Positions 24,701-43,087 of a stretch of DNA of 64,000 bases are shown here, in pieces. The notes under the pieces are model-generated. The model was not told the DNA's origin and did not search any database. It was given only the letters and a program-made list of their open reading frames with translations. Within the stretch, counting starts at the first letter, position 1. The number at the start of each line of letters is the position of its first letter. The DNA is from Perca fluviatilis. Lineage: Eukaryota; Chordata; Actinopteri; Perciformes; Percidae. Both the position numbers and the translations under genes were made by a program. The DNA is taken from contig NC_053118.1 in assembly GCF_010015445.1 (NCBI RefSeq), positions 20,139,437 to 20,203,436 of the forward strand. The letters run 5' to 3'.

Positions 24701-25660
24701 ATTGATTAAAGTATAGCTTCCTAATGTGATTCATCTCACATAAAAACTTCATTGACATAAAAAAATAGAGGTTGCCAAACAATTAGGTGTAAAAGATAGT
24801 GGCATTAAAGGAAAGGCTTTCCTTGAAGGTCTTGATTAGAGTATAAATCTTTTGCTTGATCTAAACTAAAATGAAAACCACCCAAATTGCATGTGTAATG
24901 TTCTACATAGAACATCCAAGAAAGGTCATTTTAAGTGCGACAGCGACAGGATTGAGCAGAAATGAAGCGTGTAAATAAAGATGTTTGCTTTCCTTTTACA
25001 TTTAGGAACAGCCTACAGAATCCACCTTTGAAGTGGAGTGAAAAAGCTGTTGCTCAACAACAAACAAAGGGCACATTGTCTGAACCCGGCAGCTGACGTG
25101 CACAGAAGCAGAGCATTCACAGAATGCAAAACACGTTCATACCAACAATAGAGCCACTTATCTGTTCGTGTAAACTGACTGATACATTTCATAACTGAAT
25201 CATCTTTTAATAGTTGCGTTTGTAGGGCAAACTGGTGGCAGCTACGCAAAAACACACATTGTCAGGCAGCATAACCATATATCACTTTGAGTCCCTGTGC
25301 AGGAGCCGGTTTCATAAAGGAGGACTACTATGTTAGCTGCACAATTGCACTCTAAGTAAAACCTGGATCAGCTTTTCACTTTTTATACATATATATGGGT
25401 TTGTTGTTTTACTCCACAAAGTTATTTAGATAACCGACAGGAGACAGACTCAAGGTCAACTGCAATCTGGTTTTATTACTGCGGGCATTTTCATTGACTG
25501 CCCTTAATGTGATTATCACATATCTAATAAAAAACACTATATTAAATCTGTCTTTCCGTATTTACAACTGTATGACAGCATCTGTGCGCCACCAAGTGGT
25601 GGCTCAAAGGCTTTCTTAAAATCTCCATAATGCATCTGCAGCATTTCAACAACACACACA
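21770..25660. other. Intergenic spacer nkd2-trip13
   Basis: No exon, RNA gene or clear mobile element was recognised. The sequence is AT-rich with scattered TAGGCCTA-type motifs. Open frames are short and lack splice context or familiar motifs. The nkd2 promoter and first untranslated sequence should lie in the first part. Confidence 0.5.
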
Positions 25661-25676
25661 AGCATAAACAATATTG

Positions 25677-25682
25677 TTTATT
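25677..25682 (-). terminator. trip13: Poly(A) signal of trip13
   Basis: AATAAA on the minus strand, about 780 bp past the trip13 stop codon. It is the first clear canonical signal I chose for the 3' end. An earlier signal could also be used. Confidence 0.5.
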
Positions 25683-25863
25683 ACAATTTTATATACAAAA
25701 TAAAGTTGTAGGCTAATGAATGCATGAATCCAGAAAGTTTAAAGAAGATATGTTGTTAACATAAATATAGAACTGACTGACATTTTTTAAGTGATGGTCT
25801 ATGAGGAACATCCCTTTTTAAAACATAACACATGAACACTGAGTGTATGAAAAAACAGTATGT

Positions 25864-26112
25864 TTAAGGGACAGTTCATATTTTTTAACATAAGTTGGTA
25901 TCATACATTATCATTAGTTTATTCTACAGATCATGTGGATGAAGGTATCTCAGTGAGCTGGCAACTTGTATAAGAGAAATGAAGAGCAAAAAACACATTG
26001 CCATCTCAATGAGATATTTCCAATAAAATCCACAGACTGAGCTAATGTGTAGGCAGTGATATCAATTAAGGAAAGTAACTAATGCCAGTACAAATGTGAA
26101 CTGTCCCTTTAA
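25864..26112. mobile_element. TTAA-flanked MITE in the trip13 3' UTR
   Basis: The ends are TTAAGGGACAGTTCATATTT (25864-25883) and, in reverse complement, TTAAAGGGACAGTTCACATT. TTAA is at both borders (25864-25867 and 26109-26112). The 240-bp body has no coding frame. If the poly(A) signal at 25677 is used, the element is transcribed as part of the trip13 3' UTR. Confidence 0.8.
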
Positions 26113-26458
26113 CATTAGGACCCAAAAGAAGCTGAATGAAGGTTAAAGCTGAATGTTACATAAAAATATCACTTTGAAACTAAGAACAGAGTAAACAGAA
26201 AAATCCAAGCACTGGGTACTCCATCTTAAACCAAACTGCCTGAAACCGACTTGGTATTTAGGCTAGCAGCACCAACAGAATTACCTGAATAATTACTTAT
26301 GTTATAGATATTTGTAAAAAAAAAAACACTGTTACTTGCCAAAATATTTAACACATTGCTGCCAAATGAATGGATTAAGCTTTATAAAAAAAGATATGAG
26401 GCATGGGATTGAGAGCTCATGAACAATCATGTGTCAGCCTTTGGGCATTGTAATAAGT

Positions 26459-29400
26459 TCAGACACCGTTGACCAGGTTAGCTTTTTCCTCTGTCTGTTT
26501 ATCCACTGCTTGGTCCATAGCCTCCAAAAACCTCTCAAGAGTCACTGTCGGTGTCTGCAGGCAAACAAATAAAAAAAAGAATAAAAAAAAAACTATAAGA
26601 CTCTTTTCTTCCTACACTCTGTAGAACAAAATAAATACTTACCTTTACAAACAGTGCATGGGATAGAAATGGTAACTTCCTCAGTGCTCTTCCACTCAAA
26701 CCTTTGCTTTTTCTGGAAATGAAAAGAAAAACAAAACATTAGCCTGTGGGTTTTTTTAAGTTCTCACTGGCGCTTGATGTTATGACTAGAGCACAGAGAC
26801 AGTGTGATTTGGGTGCTATTGCATTATGGGAGGATATACTCACAGAGCAATGTTCCTCAGGTTCAGACTGTGTTCGGACACCTCACTCTTTGCAAAGCCC
26901 ATCGTCTCGAGCTCAAACATGGTAAACAGCTGCTGCCGGGGGTAGATGATCTGGCACTGCACATATCATGAAGCATAAACATAAGAAATTCAAATTTATC
27001 AACTCACCCTTTTAAATTCAAAATGTTGCTTTTGTACAGTTGCTACTTATGACTGTTTTAGAGGCATGTTGATAATAAAGTTAAACATTATCACTATCTT
27101 TTATGTAAAATTTATATTTTCCACTAGCCTGGGAAGCAGAAGAATCTGCAAGCTCATGGTTTATTTGCTCTGGCAGAAACGTCTGAAATGCTCTGGGTTG
27201 TTTGCATTTCTTTGAACCATTACATTAAAATCATCTTGGGGACACCAAGCTCCGGACGCAGCGACGGTGGCTTTGTAAAATGGTCTCAGTAAGGAACTTG
27301 TTTTAGTGGAACATTTGAACTCGGCAAAAGAAAACGCATACCTGCAAACTCAGAAATGTTTCAATACATGTCAATTAGTTTTGAGAATTTTCTGGAATCC
27401 AGTGCGGTCTGATATTATTCTTGCCCTGCCATTTTTCCACCTGTCCATCAAAGGAAAAAGAAAAAATGTCTTGGCCCTGCTTTCATCTTTCATTAACTAT
27501 CTCACAGTCAAATGTCTATGTGTTTTTGTTGAAGTGTTCTTACATTTTGTCTGAATCGTTGTTGTGATTTCTGTTTTGTAAAATGCTGTTGCGTTTTCAG
27601 TTCAATAAAATTGAATTGCCCTTTTATCCAAAGCACTCCATCAAGGTGCTGGCCTAACCATTGGGAGGATTTGGGGTTGAGTGTCTTGCTCAACTTTGAC
27701 TTTACCATTGTGGACAGGAGAAGCCGGGGATCGAACCACCAACCCTTTGATTGGTAGACAACCTGCTCTAACTGCTTAGCCTTGCACCTCACGGCCACCA
27801 TAAAATAATCCCCAAAGTTTGAACATGGAAGTAAGAGACTTGTTTAGGCAGCTAGGTTTTGGATTACAAATAAAAGATTTTTTTGCTAGATTTTTTGGTC
27901 ACCTTCATCAGCTCCTCCAGGCAGGAGAGGTAAATGTTGTAGATGCCCTTTACGGATGGAGGTCCGATGTACTGCTTGATGTCAGCTCTGTCCACAAACG
28001 CCAAGTCTATCTTTTCTGTCACATTGGAGGTCGTCAGGATCACCACGTTGGAATGTCTGAAATATCGAAACAAAACTTGTGCAAGTAGGACAAAACAAAA
28101 GATTGATGCAAGGATTTTCCAGTGAAGACAGTAATGAAGAGTGACTGTAAGAATGCAAAACTAAGGCTTCTGGTGTCATAGGCCATAATAATAATAATTT
28201 TTACATCCCCACTAGATATAAAAGAGAGCGAGAGAGGGATATTTTGCTCCCTTACCGTTTGATCTGGTCCAGTTGTGTGAGAACGGAGTTGACCACTCGG
28301 ATGGCGTCAGAGGGCTCTGTTCCTGCCTGGCAGGCACTCCTAGCTGCTGTCAGACTCTCCACCTACCCACCATAAAAAAAATTCACAAAAGAAGCAGCCT
28401 GAGTCGCAGCAAAGACAATCCTGACCATGAAATAACTAAGGTACAACGAGTGCACAAGACAGCCTTCAGTTTTATATCAGTGAATCTGGAAGCCAATCCA
28501 AGAAGAAATGTACTCAATAATAAATGGATTTTCTTCGCTCAGATAACATAGAGTTCAATAAAAAGTTAATTTCCAAGAAGCTGATTTTCACCTCATCAAT
28601 CAGGACAAACACAAGAGCATCTTTGTCGTCGATCAGTTGTTGGATCTTTTGAAACATCTTCGTGACCAGCTTACCGCTCTGTAACAAAGAGGCACGATGA
28701 AAATAATATCAGTTCCATCTAGAACATCCTCCGATTAAATAATGTAACATAAAAAAGGAGCCAGGTGTACCTCTGAGAACCACTTTGAGAACAAGCTGTG
28801 GCTGTTTATCTCAACAAATTGCCCATAAGAATACCTGCGGGGAAAGGAGTGTACTTTCAAATGAAAAGAGCAGGTGCTTACTGCTAAAGCGGTTTCAATG
28901 AAAGGAGGATTGTCTTACCGACTTGACAGCCTGATTGACAGCTTCTGAGCAAGAGCTTTGCACAGTGACGTTTTCCCTGTGCCAGGGGGTCCTGAATGTT
29001 GGCATAAACAAAAGGATAAATCACTTTTTTGCCCATCGTCTTTCACTGAACAGAAGAGCTCTCCAAATTTCTGGGATGATTCCATGTACAATGACAATAA
29101 AGGCCATCTATCTATCTCACAACCTCAACCGATTAAAATGACTGTGATTCTTCATTAGTTATTTACCGTGAAGCAGCACAACACGGTTCCACGAAATCAG
29201 GTTGCTGTTGACATTTTTGTCTGAGAAGTAAATTGTTGTTGTGACGTAATCCAGGAGCTGAAGGAAAATGAAAACAATGTGTTGTCTAGCTTTGAAAAGT
29301 GAAAATGTTATGTAATAATTTTCTCTCATGTCTCAATGATTTTTACCTGGGTTTTGACTCCACTGTCATATACCAGACTCTCCCAAATCCCATTGAATTC

Positions 29401-30769
29401 AGCTGTTAAGCAGAAAACAAGTCATTTTAGAGGAAAGATGGAAGTGTAATGAGAAAGAGCTAATAGATGAAAATTAAAATAATGAAAAATAAAATGACTC
29501 ATTTATCATTATTATTCTGCCTTACATTTACATTTGACCAAGCATTTATCGCTTTTGATTATGGAATCCATATCCCTTGTAAGAGTAAAGGTGGTTATGA
29601 CACAATTGTAGTTTTAACAGAGAAAAGAGGCTTTGGTCAGGTTGGATTCACATTGGTTAGGATGGATTCCAATGAACTTCAGGTTTTTACAGCAAAAAAG
29701 TAACAAAACATTTACAGAAGCATATTAAACCACTCCTGCTACATAATCTACTTTTCCAGTGACCATTCATATTAGAACTAAACCAATAAATGGGCTGATA
29801 TTTTTTTTTTTATTATTACTTATTCAAGATATACTGGAGTGTGTTTATATGTAGGCCAATAAGTAACAATGTAACTAAAACTATGTTTATTTATTCAACG
29901 TGCTATCTTCCACAATGTCCGATGTTACCTGCTGGCAGCAACCAGTGATTGGCTGCTGAAAGCTCCTCATCCTCCTCCAAACTGAGCGTGCTGGGTCCAT
30001 CCTCATTCAGAGTGAAGATGTGAATGGAGACAGAGCAGCTCTTTAAATCAAGGGGCTGAGTGGGGGGGGGGGCATGGAAAAAGAATAAACAACTGCAAAG
30101 CAATATTACTTCATTATGAAAAAGAAAAAAAACAATGATATCGATGATGGAAAATATTCAAAGCAAACCAAAACAACAGACCTGGGTTACCAGTTCCTCA
30201 AGATCAACTATAGCCACAGATTCCACATGTTTCTGCAGGAAATCTTCATCAAACTCTGTCCATCTGTAGTTTCCAAAAACCATGCTGTGGCGATTCAGCA
30301 GAGCCAGAATATGTATTCTCACTTCAGACAGTTTAGCTGTGCTGATATATGAACACGAATGGAAAAAAATAAAATAGCTGATTATTTACCCACTTGTCAT
30401 AGCGGATACCATTATACCAAAATGAACGAATATCGGTCATTTAATGCATATCCTTATGTAGGTTATTGTTTGGTAAAGTGTGACTTTATTCTGTTGTTAA
30501 AGGGTCGGCTGGCACAAATGCCCAAATCATAATTTCTCATTGCATAGTGCTTTAATATGTTGTGGTCAGTTAAACAGCATTTTGAGAGTGTGCGTGCGTG
30601 TTCCTTTTTGTATTCATGGTAGGATCTGTGGTTTCTTGTGGACTCCATACACGTATTGACTGACATGTTTTAAACTACTCACTCAGCAAACCCACCTGTG
30701 AGATTTAACATGGACCTCCACATGGATGTTTTGTTTCTGGTTTCCCACCTCCATTCTGTCACCGTCCAT
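26459..30769 (-). CDS. trip13: TRIP13, AAA+ ATPase (Pch2 homolog)
   Basis: Coding exons (minus): 30769-30696, 30341-30182, 30055-29929, 29402-29347, 29257-29167, 28991-28919, 28834-28771, 28678-28592, 28362-28256, 28056-27903, 26956-26844, 26712-26643, 26554-26459. All borders are GT-AG and the 1272 bp stay in frame, giving 423 aa (human 432). TRIP13 with p31comet remodels HORMA proteins such as MAD2 and HORMAD1, acting in spindle-checkpoint silencing and meiotic recombination. Visible motifs: N-terminal HORMA-engaging domain; Walker A GPPGTGKT at 170-177; Walker B VFVLIDE with Asp243/Glu244; sensor 1 Asn291 in TTSN; sensor 2 Arg377 in GLSGR. Each catalytic residue sits nine positions before its human counterpart, so the shortfall is N-terminal. 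The ATG is the first in-frame one after a non-coding exon. brd9 is head-to-head. Confidence 0.97.
27621..27800 (-). mobile_element. tRNA-like SINE or SINE-like repeat in trip13 intron
   Basis: On the minus strand the segment has a B-box-like GGTTCGATCCC (27737-27727) preceded by AGCAGTTAGAGCAGG, an A-box-like region. It is followed by a GAGCAAGACACTCAACCCC segment and ends in GCTTTGGATAAAAG. I recognise this layout as a widespread teleost repeat. It lies between the exons 28056-27903 and 26956-26844 of trip13. Confidence 0.6.
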
Positions 30770-31008
30770 CCCTGTAAAACTGTGGACATCATATTCCTCA
30801 CATACAGTAGTTAACTGAACGGTATTCTTTATTATTGTACTTAATTGATAAGTTGTCTTAACCAAAAATAACGTTTAAATTACATGTCGTTAGCTAACGT
30901 TAGGTAAGTAGGCGATGTTGTAGCTAGCTAACATAAACTGGCTAACGTTAGCATCCTTCAAATAGTTAAGGTAAACATTCTGCTACACCGACAAAACTGA
31001 AACCATAC

Positions 31009-31090
31009 CTTACACCATTTACGTTGTCAATCTGATAACTTGCATCAACCAAAGCTCTGGTAACCAAGAAACTTTCGACGGTCCGCTGTG
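31009..31090 (-). other. trip13: Non-coding first exon of trip13
   Basis: A strong donor (TAAG|GTATGG on the minus strand, exon edge 31009) matches the acceptor TTTTACAG ahead of the ATG-containing exon at 30771. The upstream edge is a guess because no TATA box fixes the start site. It includes a small upstream reading frame, 31045-31019 (ATG to TAA, 8 codons). The intron would be 30772-31008. Confidence 0.6.
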
Positions 31091-31295
31091 CTGTCAGAAA
31101 GCCGAAAGTCGCTCGAATTCAGCGCGCTGATTTGTTACACCGGAAGCACATCGTTTGTTTTGTGGTATCACTTCCGCCTGCCGTTAGCTTAGCTTTCTTG
31201 TTGCAAAGATTTGTTGCAAGTAGCTAGTGTTACGCCTGCGACCAGTGGCAACATAATTGGTATAAACACACGTCTTTGGATATAAATAGGAAGAG
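31091..31295. promoter_or_regulatory. Bidirectional promoter of trip13 and brd9
   Basis: The start codon of brd9 and the putative first exon of trip13 are only about 205 bp apart and transcribed away from each other. No TATA box is seen. Two ETS-type sites are present: CCGGAAG at 31140-31146 and ACTTCCGCC at 31170-31178 (reverse orientation). TATA-less promoters with ETS sites are typical of divergent housekeeping pairs. TRIP13 and BRD9 are also head-to-head in human. Confidence 0.6.
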
Positions 31296-38486
<7,191 letters not shown>

Positions 38487-38661
38487 CCACACACACTACC
38501 ATGTAGTTATCCTGGTATTAACAACACTGGGTAACATGTCTTAGACTGTTTAAATATTATGGAGACAGCAGGAGCCTCTGACCTGTTTTAAAGACTCAAT
38601 ATGATTGTACAGAGTGTTTTTAGTGTAATTGTATGATTTTGTATGAGTGCAACACTTGAAA

Positions 38662-38667
38662 AATAAA
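38662..38667 (+). terminator. brd9: Poly(A) signal of brd9
   Basis: AATAAA 176 bp after the brd9 stop codon, in TTGAAAAATAAATGC, giving a short 3' UTR. The downstream TA repeat marks the start of the spacer to zdhhc11. Confidence 0.75.
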
Positions 38668-38733
38668 TGCTTGCACCTGTATTTAAAAATGTGTGGTTCA
38701 ATAAGCAAATGACAAACTATTATCAGCTACATT

Positions 38734-38748
38734 ATATATATATATATA

Positions 38749-38787
<39 letters not shown>
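38734..38787 (+). repeat. (TA)n microsatellite
   Basis: Two TA runs separated by TTTTA just downstream of the brd9 poly(A) signal. Confidence 0.9.
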
Positions 38788-38789
<2 letters not shown>

Positions 38790-39259
38790 CTGCTGCATCA
38801 TATATATTTCCTAAATGGCATTCCATATAAAAAAGAAAAATATATATATAGAAATTTCTATGTATATGAGCAACCTTTGCTATTGTCTTGCTATAATATG
38901 TGAGACACAATAGGGAAGTGAAAATAAAGCAATATGCATGCAGTAGGTCTATATATTGACATTCAGCATAATGTTACGTGAGAAACTCAAGACGAAAGTC
39001 ACCCATGAAAGAATTGGGCTTTATATTTGAAAGCAGAAGTATCATGTGAATATCTGTGTTTGCAGTTTCCTCTTGCTCTGATGGGAAACGCTGCCTATTT
39101 TCGAGGGTCTATTCCCCAGGGCCTAAAAGTATGAAAAAGAACAGCAAAGACTTATCAGTTTGATAAGCAAGCTGTATGCGCAGTTACCAGTCAGTGGAGT
39201 GCCACAATAAAAAGCCGTATGTTGAGGAGAGCTGAAGTACACATGCGCAGCAGGGCGGT

Positions 39260-39542
39260 TTCCATAGCGCCGCTCCGACCTTCTGAGTGAGTGGATTCTT
39301 CAACTTCTGATTCAACTCCCTCGGTGACACAAATCCAAGACCGTCGGAGGATTTCATCCGTGTTTACGGGCGCTTTTTAGTTGGCGTTGTGTTTTTGTTC
39401 ATTAGGTCTATGTGAATTTTACTTATTGAAGCACCTGCTCGGCTGATATACTATGGGATATCAAGCGGTGGAAATCTCCGGCCGTATTTGAACAGGAGCA
39501 CAATTGTTTTAAGATCATGGTCGCTGTCTTTTAACAGCAACA
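39260..39542 (+). other. zdhhc11: Probable promoter and non-coding first exon of zdhhc11
   Basis: A GC-richer patch (about 39240-39380, with CATGCGCAGC, which resembles half of an NRF1 site) precedes a good donor, CAACA|GTAAGTC, at 39542/39543. The next acceptor with a strong pyrimidine context, CTATTCCCTAG, directly precedes the ATG at 40375. The left boundary is not determined and no TATA box is evident. Confidence 0.5.
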
Positions 39543-40374
39543 GTAAGTCATTCTTCATGGATTAAAACTACAGACCTCTTATGCTGTTGTTGGCATACTT
39601 TATTGTTTATATTTAAAAACCAACAAAAGTTTATTAGCTAACGTTTACGGTGTAGCTAGGCCTAAGTTACTCGACAATAGCGTTACATTTCACTCGTTGG
39701 TCTAACATTATTGCAGTGCATGATAAACAAAAAGCATTGTTATAAAGCCCACGAATGGTTTCTTTGCAGGTTTTTATCTAGTTTGGTGAACTTTTAGCAT
39801 AGCGTTGCCAGGAGCAATACATATTTTTACAAGGCAAAGAAAGGGATATAACCTTAGCACCTTTACTCTGGGTCAGCTGGTTTCTGTTATGTGACAATAT
39901 CCTCCTTGTTATTTATGCATTGGTGCCTTTGCCACTTGTAAACTTGCGCTGCCAGTTTATTAAGTAGGCTACAGTTATCTTAGAATAATTCAATAATACA
40001 GCTTGGCAATACATACCTTCATTAAGTTAATATAAAGATGTTCATTCAACTCATTGTGTAGCCTGTACGTCTGTTGAATTATATTCCTGAAATTTTGTCC
40101 ACCCCCATTTATACCAATGAGGTTAAGACTCAGTTGTCAGTGTATACCTTTCTAAAACGAATGCCGTCTGAGTGTAGGTCCATAATGGCTGAACAGTCAC
40201 TATCATTAGGCTCAACTCATTTTCCTAACTCATTTCCCCAGGAAATGCAGCCACACTCTGCTGGAGCTGTAGACTTGCACTTGCATGTAACAAGCTTTGT
40301 CATGTGTTAAGTGTGGATACATGTTTGAAGACGTCTGGAGGAAGCTTTTTCTCAACTTGATGTCTATTCCCTAG

Positions 40375-43087
40375 ATGAACTGCTTCAATCAAAGGCTGAG
40401 ACGCACATCTCCCATGCATGGCAGCAGCAGGAATGAGCTGGTCCCCTCCAAGCCTCCCAGGATAAACGGATGGGCATGGCCCCCTCAGGCTTTCCAAGTG
40501 GTTGGCTGGATGGTGTACGGCTACCTCGCCATAGTCAGCTTTGGCATCTATATCCCTCTTCTGCCTCTGCCATGGAACCATGTGATCTATGCTGTATCCT
40601 TAACAAACTGTCGTTGTAGCGTACTAGGGAGTGTGCAGCGATGGGTCTTTTAGATTCGAATATGGAGTAAACATTTGTCTCTGCTATACAGTTTTGTTTG
40701 GGCTGCTGGACAAGACAAGGATGTTGTTGTGTGGGCTGTCTGTATGGGCTCCAGTCATACCAGACGTGACTCTGTCTCTGTTTCTGTAGTCTCTATTGAG
40801 CCAAAAAGACATAATCACTGGGGTCCCATGTGTAAATGCTGCATTATGTCAACACTGGTTCATTTAACTGAAGCTTCACTCAGCCATAAGAACAGTTGAT
40901 TTCTTCACAACTGACTTAATTTCTCACACAAAAGATCCACTTATGTGCAACAGTTTGCAGTTTCTTGTTTGGTGTCAATATGTGTGCCACTTACTATTCT
41001 GCACTATTATCACATTTTGCAGTACTTTTCCAATATTATTGCAATTTCCCTTGACTCTTGTTGTGTACAGCTGACGGGAGTAGCATTTATTGTACACTTT
41101 TTTGCCCATATTGCTGCTGCAACTATAGACCCAGCAGATGTCGGTGTGAGGGCCAAACAGAGCTATTCCAGTCCAATGCCCCTTTTTGACAGGACAAAGC
41201 GACCGCATGTTATCCAGGACCTTCACTGTTATCTATGTGAAGTCAAGGTGTATGTATCCAAAGCAGTAGTTTGTGATTTTGCTTTTTAAATTATTGGTGA
41301 TATAATTTGGAAAATCATGCAAAAAATATGTTTTTAACATAATCAATCTTCACATAGTGGCCCCAAAGTAAAACACTGTGGTGTTTGCAACAAGTGTGTG
41401 GAAGGCTTTGATCACCATTGCAAATGGCTGAACACCTGTGTGGGTGGCAGAAACTATTGGTAAGACAACGTTTTGGATGTTTTGGATGGACTTTCTGTAT
41501 CTGACTTCATGGCTGATGTTGAAAGGAAATGTGGAATGCTTTATAAACTAACATCAGGTTTCATGTGTTGCCTTCAGGTGCTTCTTTGTGGCATTGTCCT
41601 CTGGTACACTAGGCGTCTTCCTGCTCGCTGTTGTCATCTTGTTCATATTTATTCAGCATTACCTGGATCCAAACAGCCTACGGACCAACTCACAGTTTGA
41701 CAGTGAGTCATTATAATGGGCCTTCTTAGGAACAGCTTTGATAATATTTTTGTTAATTGCGCCATTAAAAACTGTTTGTGTGTTGTCCTTCTTTCTATAG
41801 GTATCCTGGGGAATGGTACCTGGCTGGCGTTTTTACCCTTAGCACCCATAAAGACTAGTTCAGCTGCTCTCCTTACATTAGCCTTCATAACAGCCATGCT
41901 GAGCATCACCTGCCTGCTGCTGCTCGGTCATCTGCTAGGCTTCCACTTTTACCTCTGTGAGTCACAATCTTCAAGACAAGGCATTTTATAAGTCTCTTTT
42001 GCCCCTCATCCAATCATTATCATTATCATCCTCACCATTCTACTCTGCTGTTTGTTCTCTTCTTTGCTTTACAGTCTATAAAGGCATAAGCACATTTGAT
42101 TATGTAAAGATGCGGCGCCAAAAAGAAGCCATAAACCGAGACAATGAAGCAGGAAATCCACATGATGCAAAAATGAATAACAAGGCCCCACAGGTGAGAC
42201 CTGGCCTTAGCCTCTCACTGTCTGTCGCTTGTTTATTCTGTCATGTGTGTAAAACATTTTCTTTTCTTTTCTAAAGAATCAAGAGAGTTCAATTGACTGT
42301 GAGCCAGCATTGTCCCAGAGTTCAGGGTAAAAACTAATTCCTTACAGTTCTAGTTATGCTTTTGTGTATTCATTTTGTAGAGAATTAATGCCATTCTGGT
42401 TTTCCTGCAGTACTTGCAAATTTGATGATAAAGGCCCACTCACAAGCCGACTTTCAGAGTCCCTATGCACCGAGGTAAGCATGTCTACTTATATCTTAGT
42501 TGACTGATTTTACATGTATCAAATGGGTAATACTGCATTAAAATCTGTTTTGTAGTTGGAGAACTTTGGGAAATCCTCAGAAAAGGAGACTAGTTTCCAT
42601 TATGGCACAGAAAATCCAACACAGAACATGGCAAGTAAGTATTTGACTTCACTATTGTTCACCTTTCTTTGTCTCAACCTAATTTACAAAGACAGAGGGA
42701 GCAGAAATATGAGAAATGCAATAATATACAAATAAATACAACACCACAATGGAAAAGTTTCACATTATTTATAACAGGATTGTTTGACTGTGTAAACAGT
42801 GTAAATTAACTGTAAAGTATACTAATCTATTAAAAACAGATTATGGGACATTTGCCTGTTAAATTTATTATTATGAATTACCGAAGAACATTAGTCCACG
42901 CAGTTTGTAAATAATAATTATCTCCTCTCGTTTCCTGTGTCTGAAAGGGGAAATGTCTGTGAGTGACACCAAGAGCTGGAAGCCTGACACTGAAGAGGCT
43001 CAGAGTGCCGGTGTGAAGTCTGTTCACCGTGTTCCTGGAATGCAGGACCCTCTGGGCAGCTCCGTTATGACTCCAGATGATACTTAG
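40375..43087 (+). CDS. zdhhc11: ZDHHC11, DHHC-type palmitoyltransferase
   Basis: Exons: 40375-40593, 41071-41249, 41358-41459, 41578-41702, 41801-41956, 42075-42193, 42277-42326, 42411-42474, 42556-42634, 42948-43087. Total 1233 bp, 410 aa, all GT-AG. The protein transfers palmitate from its own acyl-cysteine to cysteines of membrane proteins. Four membrane segments are visible: about 42-64, 71-92, 167-192 and 229-258. The cysteine-rich domain lies between the second and third (HCGVCNKC at 139-146), with the catalytic DHHC at 151-154 inside [19 protein letters not shown]. The motif TIDPADVGV before the cysteine-rich domain matches human ZDHHC11. The cytosolic tail, about 258-410, is hydrophilic and ends [13 protein letters not shown]. 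The start ATG opens right at an acceptor after a non-coding exon. Position between brd9 and tppp supports orthology. All catalytic residues are present. Confidence 0.95.

Noticed and set aside
27819..28088. Plus-strand frame over trip13 exon 11
   Set aside because: Shadow of the minus-strand trip13 exon, which has correct splice sites and strong similarity to human TRIP13.
42935..42960. Apparent frameshift before the last zdhhc11 exon
   Set aside because: A recount of the G run (acceptor AAAG followed by GGG) shows that the exon joins in frame and ends at TAG 43087.
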